Assembly: GCA_946122785.1 (NCBI GenBank)
Contig: CAMGYJ010000006.1
Location: 65,659,676-65,723,675 of the forward strand
Direction: 5' to 3'
Length of the DNA: 64,000 bases
DNA from: Linum tenue
Taxonomy: Eukaryota; Streptophyta; Magnoliopsida; Malpighiales; Linaceae
Shown: positions 1 through 12,600 of the stretch, piece by piece
Position numbering within the stretch: the first letter of the stretch is position 1
Layout: each line of letters starts with the position of its first letter
Notes under the pieces: generated by a model
What the model saw: only the letters and a program-made list of their open reading frames with translations
What the model was told of the DNA's origin: nothing
Database searches by the model: none
Program-made: the position numbers and the translations under genes

Positions 1-1938
1 ACAACTTTCACTTAGAGGGCCTTTCAGATCAGTCATTCTCTTTGTCGGTGTCTATGGATGTTCCTTCTTTCTCGTGTTCTGTGTTTTCTAGTTTACCAGA
101 TCAATCTTTTCATCTTTGGCATTCTCGTCTTGGGCATCCTCATTTGAGTCGGCTTGTATCGATGTTGAAACTCAAATTTTTTGGTAATAATGTGACTGGT
201 GGTTCCTCTAAGCTTTTTTGTACGAGTTGTGTCGAAGCTAAATCTACTTGTATTTCTTTTCCTTCTAGTACTACCGAGATTACCACACCATCGCATCTTA
301 TTCATACCGACTTATGGGGCCTGAGTCCTGTTCTTTCTCGTCATGGATTCAAGTATTTTGCTCTATTTGTTGACAAGGCTACTCATTTTCTCTGAGTTTA
401 TTTTCTTCGTCTCAAGTCTGATCCGGTTGCGACTGATTTCCTTGCCATGGTCAAAACTCAGTTTGATAAACCGGTTCATATTATTCGCTCTGATGAAGGG
501 GGAGAATTTAGTTCCAATGATTTTTCTGCTCTGTTTCGTTCTCATGGCATTCTGCCTCAAAAATCTTGCACGGGTACGTCTCAGCAAAACGGGGTCGTTG
601 AGTGTAAGAACTGACATGTTTTGGAAATTACTCGTGCTTTATTTCTTGAGTCTCATGTTCCTCCTCATTTTTGGCCCGAGGCTGTTGCTACAGCATTTCG
701 TCTTATGAATTTTCAAATTACTCCCCTCCTTAAGAATACGAGTCCTTATTTCTCTCTTTTTGGTTCGCATCCTGACTACTCTCGTCTTCGTGTTTTTGGT
801 TGTACGGCCTTTGTTCTTCTCCCTCGTCATTAACGTCCCAAGTTATCCTCCAAAACTACTCGTTGCGTGTTCATGGGTTATAGTTCGGTCCATAAAGGGT
901 ATATTTGTTATGATCCTACCCTCGATCATTTTCGTATCTCCTGTAACACCGTCTTCCTTGAACACCTTTCATTTTTCTCCCCAACATCAGTATCCCATGC
1001 ATTTGTCTCCTTCTTGAGTCCTCCTATGACTGCTTCCTTCAATGATGCGCCCCCAGACCCCCTGCAGCAGCTCGACCCCTCCCGGCCACCCTCCCTGCAT
1101 TCGCCTGCTTCATCGTCCACTAGCGTGGACCTGATGGACACAGACTCCTCTCCCACTTCCACGCCCACTCCACCATCTCTGGTTCCTCGTCGTTCCAATT
1201 GGATTAATCTTGGACAACCTCATCCTTATTTGAAGAATTTTGTTTCGTTCCAGGTGGATTCTATTATTGTTCCTACTAGGTACAAGGAGGAGCAGGGTGC
1301 TTAGTCACACTAGGCCTGATATCTCCCACTCCTCTCAAGTGCTTAGTCAGTTCATGGCTCGACCACATGATGTTCACCTTGCTGTCGTTTTTCCGTCTAC
1401 TTCACTATCTTCAACAGACCAAGAATGTGGGTATTCTCTTTCCTTCTCATGGCTCTCTCACTCTTCAAGCCTACTATGATTCGCATTTTGCTAGGTGTAT
1501 TGACACCCGTTGTTCGGCGACTGGTTGGTGTGTCAAATTAAGGGAGGATTTTGTTTCTTGGCGCTGTAAGAAGCAGGATAAGGTCTCTAAGTCTTCCACT
1601 AAGGCTGAGTATCGTTCCATGTCTGATGTGTTCTGAATTAGTCTGGCTGCAACATCTCCTCCTTGATTTTGGTGTCACTCTGCTTATCCTCTCTCTTTAT
1701 GTTGACAACACCAATGCTATTCAGATTATTGTTAATCATGTTCTTCATGATCGCACCAAGCATATTGAGATTCACATTCACTAAATTCGTGATTTGGTGT
1801 CTGAAGGTACCTTAGTTCTTCACTATTTACCTATGGAACATCAAGTGGTTGATCTCTTCGCCAAGGCTTTTCTGCTAGTCGTCATTGGTTCATGTCTAGC
1901 AAATTGATGCTTCGCGAGAGGCATCAATTTGGGGAGGT
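1..1938 (+). pseudogene. Ty1/copia pol relic (integrase to RNase H), RT deleted
   Basis: Decayed copia polyprotein, cut off at its 5' side by the window edge. One frame shows the GAG-pre-integrase motif (LWHSRLGHPHLSRL, about 110-160), zinc-finger cysteines (CTSCVEAK) and the integrase core (HTDLWG, RSDEGGEF, QQNGVVE), up to about 1000. That frame is broken by stops at 393 (a tryptophan position), 612 (an arginine position) and 831. Near 1297-1306 the sequence jumps from the linker just before the reverse transcriptase (PTRYKEEQ) straight to the post-RT segment (HTRPDISHSSQVLSQFM), so the catalytic RT is deleted. RNase H follows with frameshifts (SWRCKKQDKVSKSSTKAEYRS about 1555-1620, then HDRTKHIEIHIH). 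It is the same general lineage as the element at 24337-28907 and cannot encode a working product. Confidence 0.9.
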
Positions 1939-1945
1939 TGTTGAC

Positions 1946-2003
<58 letters not shown>

Positions 2004-2186
2004 CATGGATCGACCCGTGCATTGTAGGCCCTTGTGACGTGTAGTTGGGCTAGGGTTGGCCGATTTGCTCTCGTCCTCCCTCATTGTAGCTATATATATA
2101 TAGCTATTCTGGCCTCTTGTAATCGCACCAAAAACCTAATAAGATCCTATAGCTCGGAGAGTTCCTACTCTCCCGTGAAGATATCA
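1939..2186 (+). repeat. 3' LTR of the first copia relic (right edge approximate)
   Basis: It follows a short purine tract (GGGGAGG, 1931-1937) and starts TGTTGACG. Like the LTR of the 24337 element it contains a TATA-rich palindrome and then a segment resembling GAGAGTTC.TACTCTCCCGTG. The end at CA 2185-2186 is the best TG..CA fit, but no second LTR or target duplication is in the window to confirm it. Confidence 0.55.
1949..2000. repeat. (TA)26 microsatellite inside a copia LTR
   Basis: A perfect TA dinucleotide run. A second short one with palindromic flanks (TAGCTATATATATATAGCTA) lies near 2087-2106. The run expanded within the LTR, and the copia element at 24337 has only a short TATATATA in its LTR. 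Confidence 0.95.
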
Positions 2187-2270
2187 TGTAAATTATCCTT
2201 AATAGTTGGACTAACTTTTTTGTAGTGAAACCATCCTTAATAGTTTGACTAACTTAATCGAGACACTTGG

Positions 2271-2623
2271 GTCGTTTGGATGTGGAAATGTAATGTAGTA
2301 ATTGGACTCAATTACCACATAATGCAGTAATTGGGTTAAAAACCCACGTTTGGAAGAGCAAAAAGGGTATGGGAATTGGACCATGGAAATTAGCTTCAAT
2401 TACCACATTCATGGTAATTGAGAATACTACACCTCCCCTAGTAATTTGACATTACCACGTTTTCTTACTTCTTTTTCCAAATTTCACACCATCAATTCCC
2501 ACAAAACTAAACCCTATCCAAACGTGATTTTTTTTCCAATTTCCACAAGTCAATTCCTTGGTTTTCTAAAACATGGAAATTCAGACAAATTCCAACGTTT
2601 TCAAATTTCCACATCCAAACGAC
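2271..2623. mobile_element. MITE with 19-bp terminal inverted repeats
   Basis: GTCGTTTGGATGTGGAAAT at 2271-2289 is repeated exactly in inverse orientation at 2605-2623. The interior is AT-rich and non-coding, with further inverted pieces. The GTCGTTTGG end resembles PIF/Harbinger (Tourist-like) MITEs, but a clear TWA target duplication is not visible. Just upstream, ATCCTTAATAGTT.GACTAACT occurs twice (about 2196-2217 and 2233-2254). Confidence 0.75.
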
Positions 2624-2649
2624 TTAATAAATTTTTCTTTGCTATAATA

Positions 2650-3261
2650 TACACTCACAGGATTTTAGTTGCATAAGAAGCATCATGGTGCTTGGAAAAT
2701 GAATTACATTCTTAACTTTAGACAAATCGATTTTTAGTTTTAAGCATACCAAATCTTGAACATTTTACATACAAATATTTGATATTTTTAAGCATCCAGA
2801 CATCAGTACATCACGGTGCAAAAGAAGATGGCAAAGGAAATCACCATCATAAGAGGAATCGGACGACGTGATGGTGGTACAGTCATCTCTCATAGAAGAA
2901 GATAACACACGACGACGAGAATCTTCCAACAGTAAGATTCTGGCAAGAGAGGAAATGTCATCGCTAGAGCTGGGTAATGATTACGATGAAATGAGAGAAT
3001 ATAGTGCAGTACTCGACCCAATCAATTTGTATTTTTCGAGGCGAACCAATAATCAGATCGATCATATTATGGTCCATATTTCTGTTTTGGGACCAGGAAG
3101 AAGTTTGGACCAATATCTTCTCAACTTCTTTATTTTTTATTTAGATTTTATCGCTTCAAACATCGAGAGAAAAACTATCCAGAACCGATAAAAGGATCTA
3201 AAATGGAATAAAAAATAAATAGGGGTCCAAATATCTTTCACCTCTTGTTTACTTATGATAG
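2650..3261. other. No recognisable gene
   Basis: AT-rich sequence with a 107-codon open stretch at 2868-3191 (plus strand). It shows no recognisable domain, splice context or codon pattern, so I do not call it a gene. Confidence 0.6.
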
Positions 3262-3944
3262 TATATTTTTGGTTTAATTCACCCGTGTAGCCATAACTTT
3301 CACGGTTTTGACAAATATAGCCACTTTTTTATTAATACACAGATGTAGCCACACTTTTCAAACATTGTGGACTAATCTAGCCATTTTACTTAAAACATTT
3401 GACGGTGTTAACGCCTTCGTCAGTTAAGTGGACTTTTTGATGATATGTCAGCCAAATGGATGACACGTCAATGCCAACCGGATGGAGTTAGCCACGTGGA
3501 CGCCACATCGGAAAAAAAATTATTTTCTTATAAAAAAAAGTAAAAAAATAATTTTTTTTATTTAACTCTCTGTCTCTCTCCCCTTCATCGTCATCATGGA
3601 CTAATCCCCTTCCTCTCTTATTTTCTAGGGTTCATAGAGCAGAGACTGATTTTCAATCCCTTCTTCTCATTTTCAATCCCTTCTTCCTTCCATCTTCAAT
3701 CCCTTCCATCGAGACCTCCTCTCTACCCCAACTCCTCACTGCCGTCGACGCCTCTTTCTCAGCATCAATCCCTTCCGTCGAGACCTCCTCTCTACCCCAA
3801 CTCCTCACTGCCGTCGAGACCTCCTCTCTACCCCTTCTTCTCATTTTCAATCCCTTCTTTCTTCCATCTTCAATCCCTTCCTTACATCTTAAATACACCA
3901 ATATCCCAGCCATTCCTTCATCTCCGTTTCCGACAGTTGAATCC

Positions 3945-4513
3945 ATGTCGAATAGGTCTGGAAAGAAGGTGGATTTCAATGTTGCTGATTCCGGATCAGC
4001 AAGCACCAATAATAGGAGTGTCGTTCGATGCGAGCACAACGTCCCATGTGTTCTTAAAACTTCGGGTACTTCTACGAACCCAGGGCGACAATTCTACGGT
4101 TGTCCTTATTGGAAGGTAAGCAATACATTCTTTGTGTGACCCAATTGGTTTTTACCTACCTTTTCGACGGTCATGCTTATTATTTTGCTGCAGGATAGGA
4201 AAAAAATTGTCTATTTTTTCGGTGGGTGGAATCAAACGATGGTGAAACTGGCTCATGGACTAATGAAATGGGTTCTATTCAGAATCAGGAAGAGAGTCTA
4301 ATTCTAGCATAAAGGAAGGTAGAGAAGATGAAGAAGGAAAAAGAATTGATGGCCGAAGAACTAAGTAGATTGATGCTTGCTCATGAGGTTATGGCAATGT
4401 GTGTTAGGAGATTGGATGATGATGTCCGTATCATTCGATACCTGTTGATTGGTGCTGTATTTATCTTTGCTATTTTGGTTGTTCTTATTTGGAGGCCAGG
4501 ATCTGGTCTGTAG
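3945..4513 (+). pseudogene. GRF-type zinc finger / coiled-coil / TM protein, frameshifted
   Basis: Exon 1 is 3945-4115 (57 codons), with the GRF core RCEHNVPC...NPGRQFYGCPYWK. The intron is 4116-4193 (GTAAGC...GCAG). Exon 2 begins GATAGG at 4194, but one extra A in an A-run shifts the frame. Without it the expected DRKNCLFFRWVES would follow, and even that frame then meets a stop near 4310. The C-terminal coiled coil and membrane anchor survive in another frame (KKEKELMAEELSRLM ... IIRYLLIGAVFIFAILVVLI, about 4328-4513). It is a clear homologue of the intact gene at 13678-14237, with the same intron position and phase. The second ligand of the first zinc pair is His rather than Cys (CEH versus CKC). 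Confidence 0.82.
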
Positions 4514-4873
4514 TAGTTGGCATTCTGTGTAAGCTTAGGCAAATGTATGCAAGCTTTAAATGTAAGGATCTTAAGTGTGTTCTCTATTTCCTTAAAGCAA
4601 CATTGTCTTTGTTTTGTTCAGACACATATATTAAGCAAGTGCAAATGGGTGCACATCAAAAAGGTGTTCAATAGAGTACATCATACACCTGCAGCTAACA
4701 AGCTGTCTGCAATAGCTAAAAGTGTGTTCATTTGCATAAAATAACTTGCTGCCTAATATGCTAAGAACTGCTTCCTGAGTCATGTAACCGTCGTTATATA
4801 GCAACGTGCACATAAGTGTCTACTATCGACGTTACACAAAAGATGACTTAAGTCTAATATATTCTGCCTAAGT

Positions 4874-4963
4874 CTAAGGCTGACTAGGTGGTGGCTGACT
4901 TCCATGCAGGTCCACGACAGTTGGCTGAGGTCCACGAACTGGCCTCCTAGCAGCTCCGTTAAG
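4874..4963 (-). pseudogene. Terminal exon of a mudrA-like transposase (remnant)
   Basis: Read on the minus strand, an acceptor (ATTTCAG) at 4964 opens a 29-codon exon beginning LNGAARRPV and ending DLHGSQPPPSQP before TAG at 4874. The exon in MULE-B (14595-14693) begins LNGANGRFV and ends DLPGSQPPPTQP, so the two tails are homologous. No upstream transposase exon remains in this element. Confidence 0.72.
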
Positions 4964-5094
4964 CTGAAATGATTAATCTCTAATAAACAAGTCAGACACA
5001 CACATCCAAGAAGCGATTAAACAAATTGGGGAACTCCACATACAGCCAAAGAGAAGCACGAGAAGTGGAAGACTTTATAGTAAATGACGATTAT

Positions 5095-5250
5095 AACTAG
5101 AGGTTCTATGTGTGTACCGTCTTTTTCAGGGGCAATCTCGTGAAAAAAAACTTCTGCTGGTCCCTCGAAGAAGTTGGGAATGTCGCTTTCCACCTTTGAA
5201 CCTATAAATACACAACACGCACTTCATTCATTCATTCGAACTGTGAAAAG
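5095..5250. other. Block conserved between MULE-A and MULE-B
   Basis: CAGGGGCAATCTCG..., then GTCCCT, ending in a TATA-type CCTATAAATA (about 5205), matches the block at about 16365-16500 in MULE-B in order and spacing. On the minus strand it ends at a plausible donor (GACG|GTACAC here, AACG|GTAAGA in B), so it may be the 5' leader exon of the mudrA gene. The TATAAATA reads on the plus strand, which would instead suggest a rightward promoter. I cannot decide which. Confidence 0.45.
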
Positions 5251-5784
5251 AAGAAAACCATAGCAGAAAACTAGAGTAGTTCACAATGACTCACCAATCG
5301 CACGATTTAGGGTTTCTTAGCAACGCGAGATTTAGGGTTCCTCCGCCGATGGTTCTTAGCCGTCGTCAGCCGAACTGCCGAAGTCAGTACCGCCGTCCAA
5401 AGAAAGACCGTCCGATGCTACTCGCCGGCCGAATTCATGGCTTCCTTTTGTCGACGATCGCGAAGGGTTGGGGTGAGTCGAGAGAAAAGGAGGAGAGTTT
5501 TTTTGGGAAAAGTTGAACGAAAAAGAGGAAAGTGATCTGAATCCCCTTTTCGTCTTCTTCTTTGTCATTTGACTTTTTTATTAAAAAAAAATGTTTTCCA
5601 CGTGGCAAAGACGCAAATGAAAACACGCCACATCAGCCGCGACCGTTAGTCCAGTCAGCGAGTTAAGTGAACCGTCAAAGAATTGGACGGAAATGGCTAC
5701 ATCTGTGTATTATTCAAAAAGTGGCTACATTTGTCAAAACCGTGAAAGTTATGGCTACACGGGTGAATTAAACCTATATTTTTC

Positions 5785-6345
5785 ATCAGGGCAACATGCG
5801 AAAAAGTAGTTAAGCTTAATCAGATTCTACAAACCTATAAGGAAGAGGAGACTGGTATTTCTTTTACCCCAAATGTGAAGGATGATAGACAAGCAACGAT
5901 GACAACCATTTTGGGAAATGAGGAAAGTCTCACATCATGAGAAATAATTAGTTAGGCTCGCAATTGTAGGCAGACAAAGAAGGGCCTTTTTGGTGTGTTG
6001 GTGGATAGAATGCGAGCAAAATTAAAGTTGTGGAAGGGTCGAGTAATGCCTATTGATGCCAGAGAGGTTCCGATCAAGATCAAGGCAGTCGCACAGGCAC
6101 AAGCAACTTATATTGTGCAGTTTTCCATGTACCTCCGAGTGTAATACAAGAAGTTAGAAGTCTTATTGCGAGTTCTTGGTGGGGTTAGAAGAAAGAGGAA
6201 AGGAGGATTCATTGGTCGAAGTGGGATTGTATGTGCAAATGAAAAACGGAGGGAAGGTTGGGTTTTAGAGATATGCACAGTTTTCAATCTGCGACGACCG
6301 TTTCAGGGGAAACACGGTGGTTCTCAGGGAGGGCAGGAAGGCCGC
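5785..6345 (+). pseudogene. L1-type LINE ORF2 fragment (RT thumb region), decayed
   Basis: Across shifting frames the translation follows the conserved post-RT part of plant L1 ORF2: ISFTPNV (about 5860), VDRMRAKLKLWKGR and KAVAQAQATYIVQF (about 6005-6125), then RRKRKGGFIGRS...GFRDMHSFQSAT up to about 6305. Stops and frameshifts are numerous. It directly abuts the right target duplication of MULE-A. Confidence 0.75.
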
Positions 6346-6639
6346 ATAAGATGAAGGAGGGAGAGGGACTGTTTAATAGGGTGTCTCATTTGAGACTCAT
6401 TTTGGACAAATACGTAAATTACACATTAAAAATAGGACGATAATTAGTAATTTTAAGATGACCTATCCAGTAATTTTATAATTTTATTATTTAAAATATA
6501 TCAATTTAACTATCATCAAAACTATATTATAAAAAACACCCTAGCACAAACATGATCATTATCAAGCCCATCACTTCGAGGTCCCTCAAATTTTGGAGGC
6601 ACTTGTCCCAGCACATGCTATGACCCAGGTCTGTATCTT

Positions 6640-9600
6640 CTAGTGCAAGCAACCTGTTTCCATTGATGCATGTATCTCTTCAAGGGTTCTTCCTTTGGTC
6701 TCTGGTACCAGTTTCCAGGTGAACACAACAATTCCCCCACAAACTAAGGCGAAAATGAAAAATGTCCCTACAATAATAAGAGAATAACCATTTGTGAATG
6801 AAAACAACTATACATCCTAATTCCTAGCTCACTAAGTCACTTGCATATATTATACGTAAAACATACGCTAGACTTTGCTAATATATTTCAAGTAATGTAC
6901 GCTAAAATCGTAACTAAAAACTTATTACATCATCTTATAGTTTTTTTTCTTGTTTTTTTTCAAATAGAAACGTTACCTGCGGCGCTACATTGTAGCATGA
7001 AGTTGAAAGTGTAAGTGACGAGCCAAGAAGATGACCAATTTACTAATGTGACGAGAGTTCCAGCTACAGCCTTCACGCTCATCGGAAATATCTTCCAAAA
7101 AGAAAAATAGAGAACTATTTTCAGCCAATATGTGATTTATGTCCAATTTTATTTTGGAAAAAAACCAAGTAATTTCCAAACCTCGGACATCATGGTCCAT
7201 GGAATGCCTGCCGCCCCAATTGAGAAAGCTGCTGTGTATACCTACACAGTCGTTAAAGTACTTCTTTTAAGACTATAAAAAATTTGGTAAATACAATTTA
7301 TTAGTTAAACTGTTTTAATTTTTTAAATTATTAGCCAAATTATTAGAAATACAAAATATTAGTTAAACCTTTTATAACACATCAAAATATTAGCATTTGT
7401 GTGTTACTGTTGGTAATTTTATGACTCTTTTTTATGGAAAATACTAAAAAAAAATAATGATGAAATTAACGTGTCCATGTCAGTTGCATGTTGGCAAATC
7501 ATTATTACTAACAAAACTGTAAGCGTGGAAAGTTAACATTTGACTAATATATTGAATTTTGAAAGGTCTTACTAATAATTTGGAAAGTTCCAAAGATTTG
7601 GATGATAAATTGTATTTATCCTAAAAAATTCATAATCAAATGAAAAATACTTAGCAATTCATTCTTGTAGTTTTGTTCACTTTCATTTTATCTTCTTGTT
7701 TCAATTTCAGAAATCTAGCAACGGAAATGAGAAAACATGCTTATTTTTCATTATGTTTTTTTTTTGTGTTGGTTTTCAGCTATGGAAATAGAAAATGATA
7801 GCTTCTTGTTGTTTCCGCTAGTTTCAACTTCGTTTTCTTAAATTTCCAATGAAAAACACATTTTTGTATGGATGAGATGAAATAATTGAATGCCATTACT
7901 TATATTTATTTTTAGTAATTTTAATTTAGTAATTTTAATTTTAAATTTATCTAACTTTATCTTTTTAATAGATATAACTACTTTGATACAAATGAAGCAA
8001 GAATTCATTTTAATTCAAAATGAATTACTTAAAGAATTCATTTTCAAATAAATTTATATTTTTGAAATGTTATATTGAGATGTTATATTACATTACATTA
8101 GATTTTATTTCTAAAAGACACTAGAAAATAAATTTTATTAGTTAGATCATTCCGGTTTTGGTTTCGGAATTAGCCAAAAGTTCTAGCTAAACATGTTTTT
8201 ATTTTTCAGGTTTTGTTTCTAAGAAATGATAGTTTTGATTCCTTCAGGATATGTTTTCCGATGCCACAACCACGAAAAACGAACATGAAAATAGACTTAT
8301 ATATTCTCACTTACAGTAAGACCAAGGACGGTTAAAATTGGAGTCAAGTCGCTCAAAAGATTAAGGCTCTGTGGATGAACAATTTGGCAGAACAAAACAC
8401 AGTAAGATCAGCGCTATATAAAGTTAATTCATTCATATCACACTACAAAACCAAAGAAAGCGTTTTTTATCAAATAATTATATCTGAAGGCAGCAAAATG
8501 GTCACCCAATGCAGTATTAGCAACCAGTATGGTGATTTTAGGAGCATTAGCAACCAAGTTGTTGCGACCGAATTACTACATTTGGTCGCAAAATGATATG
8601 TTTCTAGGAGTCGAAGTCCCGATGAATTTTTAGTTACCTGCAATACAAATGATAATCCCACAAGAAAGCTGCAGAAACACATTCCACCAGCAGAAACCTG
8701 CATAATATTTTTTTTATTCCACCCGCTAGTTAATTAGTAAATTCATTAACTTTATTGAGTTAAATAATTAGTTGAATCGTCAGTCTTGCTAATTAAGTAG
8801 TAATACGTACCATGAGCAGTGGTCTTCTTCCTGCAAAATCCATCAACAACAGGCCTGCCGCTGCTGATGGTACCTATAAGAAAGTAAAATATGCCAAACA
8901 TATTACGACCGAAAATGGTTGCTAAAAGCAACAGAACGATTCGATAATTTTTGTCCTAATGTCAAACTTGAACAGGAAAATATTTAAAGTTTGCTTTACA
9001 CAATGATCGAATTTACTGGCCCAATACCTGTACTGTTGAGATAATGATGGTACCGGTGCTAGTAGGAAATCCTGTATCCAAAGATCAAAGGTTTAATTTG
9101 CATATACACGTTCAAAGACACGTTTTTACACCTATGCTTTATCTATATAAAAAAAAATCAGGATTCCAAATCTGTTGGAAACTTGATCTAGCTGCTTGAT
9201 TTACTTACCAGCTCTCTCAACTATGGCACTAGCATAAGATGAAATTCCTGAATTTCCTCCAAGTGGTTGTAAAAGCATTAGACCGAGTCCAACCTAAATC
9301 GGGGATCATAGTGCAAGTTAGCTCGAGGTCACAAATTTTCTTGAAAGATAGCTTAGGTTAGGGGGACTGCTTAGCTCTTATTAAAGGTTTAATTTGATAA
9401 TTAGTCTCACAATGAGGGAGTATGCATATTTCTTCTGGAAAAGGTCTGTGACTTTGGCATTTGAATCCTTTTTCATAGAATCCACATTACTCTGCACAGT
9501 TGAGGAAAAAAATTAAACAACGGTCATAATGACTATTTACCCAATACCAATACATATCGAACGAATATAATTGTTATCCTAAAAAAAACCTGCGGCACGT

Positions 9601-12600
9601 TGAAAGATAAACAGTTTAAAAAAAGAAGAAGAGATTTTACTTTAATCTCTTCTTTTTCTTCAGAGATATCAACGTTCTTGCCTCTCAACCATTGCAATGA
9701 AGCTTCAAACTCTTTAGCTCTTCCAACTTTTGCCTGAAAATTACGTTTAGATACACGAACATTAACACATCACACCTCATCGTATTTATTGCCAATTTAG
9801 TCCCAGATAAACTCAACTCACCAACCATCTTGGAGACTCAGGAATGAAAAATAGCCCCACAAGTTGTAGGATCCCCGGGACAAGACCTAATAAGATAAAG
9901 GGAAAAATTAATAGGTAAAAAAATTACTGAAATAATTAAAATAAAAAAAACACGGCAAGATAAAGAGCTTTTCCCCTACCACTTGCAGAAAGGGTCGCCA
10001 AAACAATGATATAGTGACGAACCACGGCGTTTTACGACCATGTTGTGACTCTTGCTTACAGTGAAATTAAGAAGGATAAAAACAACAAATAGATGATTCT
10101 ACCTACCAATTAGGGCTAATGTGCGCCAGGAAACAAAATTTCCCACCAAGAAAACAACTGAACACCCGAAATTTATCAGCAACTGGACCATCCACAAAAA
10201 ATGAAAACATATTAGCAGAAGATTAGCACAAGTAATTATATACTTTCCAAATAACACATACAGCATCTCTTTCCCTGCTACCTGGCTGGCATATGAAAAT
10301 GCTCCTCTGGAATCTTTGGGTGTTACTTCTGCCACGTAGATAGGGACCTACTAGCCAAAAATATAGAAATACAAAATATTAGTAAATTTTTCTCTAACAC
10401 ATCAAAATATTAGTAATAATTTTGTAATTTTTTAAATTAAATACTAAACTTTTGGAATGTTGACCTTCATGTATCTCCTAACTCAGCATCATATTGCCAA
10501 GTCAACATTACCAACGTATAAAATTGTTGACTTGAAATTTAACGTCTGTATGATACTTTATATTTCGAAAGAGTTCACTAATAATTTAAAATGTCGGCAC
10601 AAACCCGATTCGAACTGTACTGAGTTAGTGCGTTACCACGTAGGTGAGGAACCCAACTCCAATCCCAGTTGAAAGCCTTCCCATGTCAAGCCACCAGGAA
10701 CTCTGTTTCCTCCAATGCATCAATATAACATGAGATTAATTTAAAAAAGTTGTTTGGATTGAGTATTTGGAGGTGTTATTTGATATCAAATAACATGTTT
10801 GGCTGACAAAAATGGGATGTGTTATTTCTTATTTGGATGTGGTGTTTTGCCAAATAACACAAAAAATGTAGTTTGCCAAATACTTTGGAGGGGCAAGTAT
10901 TTGCCAAATAACAAGTTTGAAATTAAATATCACATACTAAATAACAATTTTTATACTATATAGTATTTATACAGTAATAAGCCCCAAATAACAAATTTGC
11001 CAAATCATCAATCCAAACCACCAATAAGTTAATCTATTAAAAGAAAAGGGATGAGATTTGAAATTTACTTACAGTGGCAAGTGCTATTGCAAGCCAGCCA
11101 ATGGTGCAGAAAACCTGTGACATCCACATCGTCTGCAACAATTCCATGTGCACGATATTTTATTTTATTTTAACCTAATCAGTAATTAATTAACTCCATT
11201 TTTTCATAAGCAATTAACTCCATTCAAATCAAATACAATAATAATAATAACTTACGTATTTGCAACCAAGAACTGCCGTCATTCTCCCACAAAATAGAGC
11301 CCCAATCATCCCGCCAACCGTCATAATTGACCCAAACATTGAGTACTGTATGTACAGTACCATAAACCAATTAATAATTCCATTAAATGAAGATTCGCAT
11401 CCATAAACCAATTAAGAATAACGGTTTAAGGTCGGAAATAAAACTAGCCACCCAAAAAAAATTGAATCCCGAGGGATATAAAATGTAGAATATTTTCTAC
11501 GTCCAACCAAAATTGAAACTAAGAATTTTTCTAATGGAAATATCACGAATAGAGGCGACGAGAGCAAGGTCGCCAAAAGAAGAGAGAACCTTTCGTTCAT
11601 TAATGAACCAGAACCACAAGCGAAAAGATAAGGCAACGAAATTCCATTTACCAATTATGATGATGGGGAAAAAATAAAGAGAACAATATTCACAAAGAAA
11701 ATCGACTTAAAAAAAAAAGGGAAGACCAGCAAGTTCTGGAATGGACTATATGGCTGGGAGTGAAGTATTGAAGCAGGATTTTGGTAGTTTGTACGTAGTT
11801 AAAGTGTACTTTTAGTACGATTTTACTATTATGATAAAGGTGATACGATTTTACTTTTTGTGATTATGCACCAGATCAAACTCTTGTTCGCAAACTGTTT
11901 TGTCCGATGTTTATATCCCGTCTGAGTTTAATAAAGTTTAGATTTATCATTAAAAAAAAGTAAGAAAACTGAATCTAATCAAAATAATTTAGGGTTATTT
12001 GATTTCTATTCATTAACATACGAGAAAGACCAAAAAAATATATTACTTACATCGGCAACAGAAAGCCCCAAATCTTTGGTAATTCCATCTTGGGTTGGTG
12101 ACGAATATGATAACTGCTCCCCAAAGACACCAGAGCAAAAGAAAACAAAGGGGAGTCGAATAATTAGAGACAATATATATAAAATGCTCTTCAAATTCTC
12201 ACTAATTAATATATAAAATAATAACACATTATGGGAAAAGAATCAGCTAGCCATAAGAGAAAATAAAATACTACAGAATATTTATAACAACGATTTCCTT
12301 CGTTTTTTGGTGACCACTTTGGTCGGTCACAATAGATCATGTTGTGTTATAACTTGATAATAATTGTCTCGGTAATTAAGATCATAATTTAGCGCAGCTA
12401 TTACTAAGTAATGAATAGGAACAAACACCATAACCGTGCTTGAAATTAAGATCGTAATTAGCAAACAACCTTAGTTTAATCAATAGTAACGAATACTATG
12501 TTACTTACAGCAACGCCATAAGTGAAGGAGCCACAAACGGCGACGAGGGTGCTGAAGATAACGGCGGGCGCCGCCGCCGGCGACGATGTTCCTCCGGCGC

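Larger units (their letters stand above)
3271..5774. mobile_element. MULE-A: Mutator-like element with long TIRs and 9-bp TSD
   Basis: Long inverted repeats begin GGTTTAATTCACCCGTGTAG on the left (3271) and end with its complement at 5774. The TIR contains the recurring phrases 'TAGCCATAACTTTCAC' and 'GACAAATATAGCC'. A perfect 9-bp target duplication TATATTTTT flanks it (3262-3270 and 5775-5783), as expected for Mutator-like elements. Inside are a broken GRF-zinc-finger gene (plus strand), the terminal exon of a mudrA-type transposase (minus strand) and a block shared with MULE-B. Most of the transposase is missing, so this is an internal-deletion derivative of a MULE-B-like element. The GRF 5' leader (about 3645-3890) holds short repeated phrases (TTTTCAATCCCTTCTT, GAGACCTCCTCTCTACCCC). 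Confidence 0.93.

Noticed and set aside
2868..3191. 107-codon frame as a small gene
   Set aside because: No domain, no promoter or splice support; length is plausible by chance.
8375..8703. Short frames in transporter introns 13-15
   Set aside because: The plus-strand frame is non-coding intron. The minus-strand one is exon 14 read past its splice sites.
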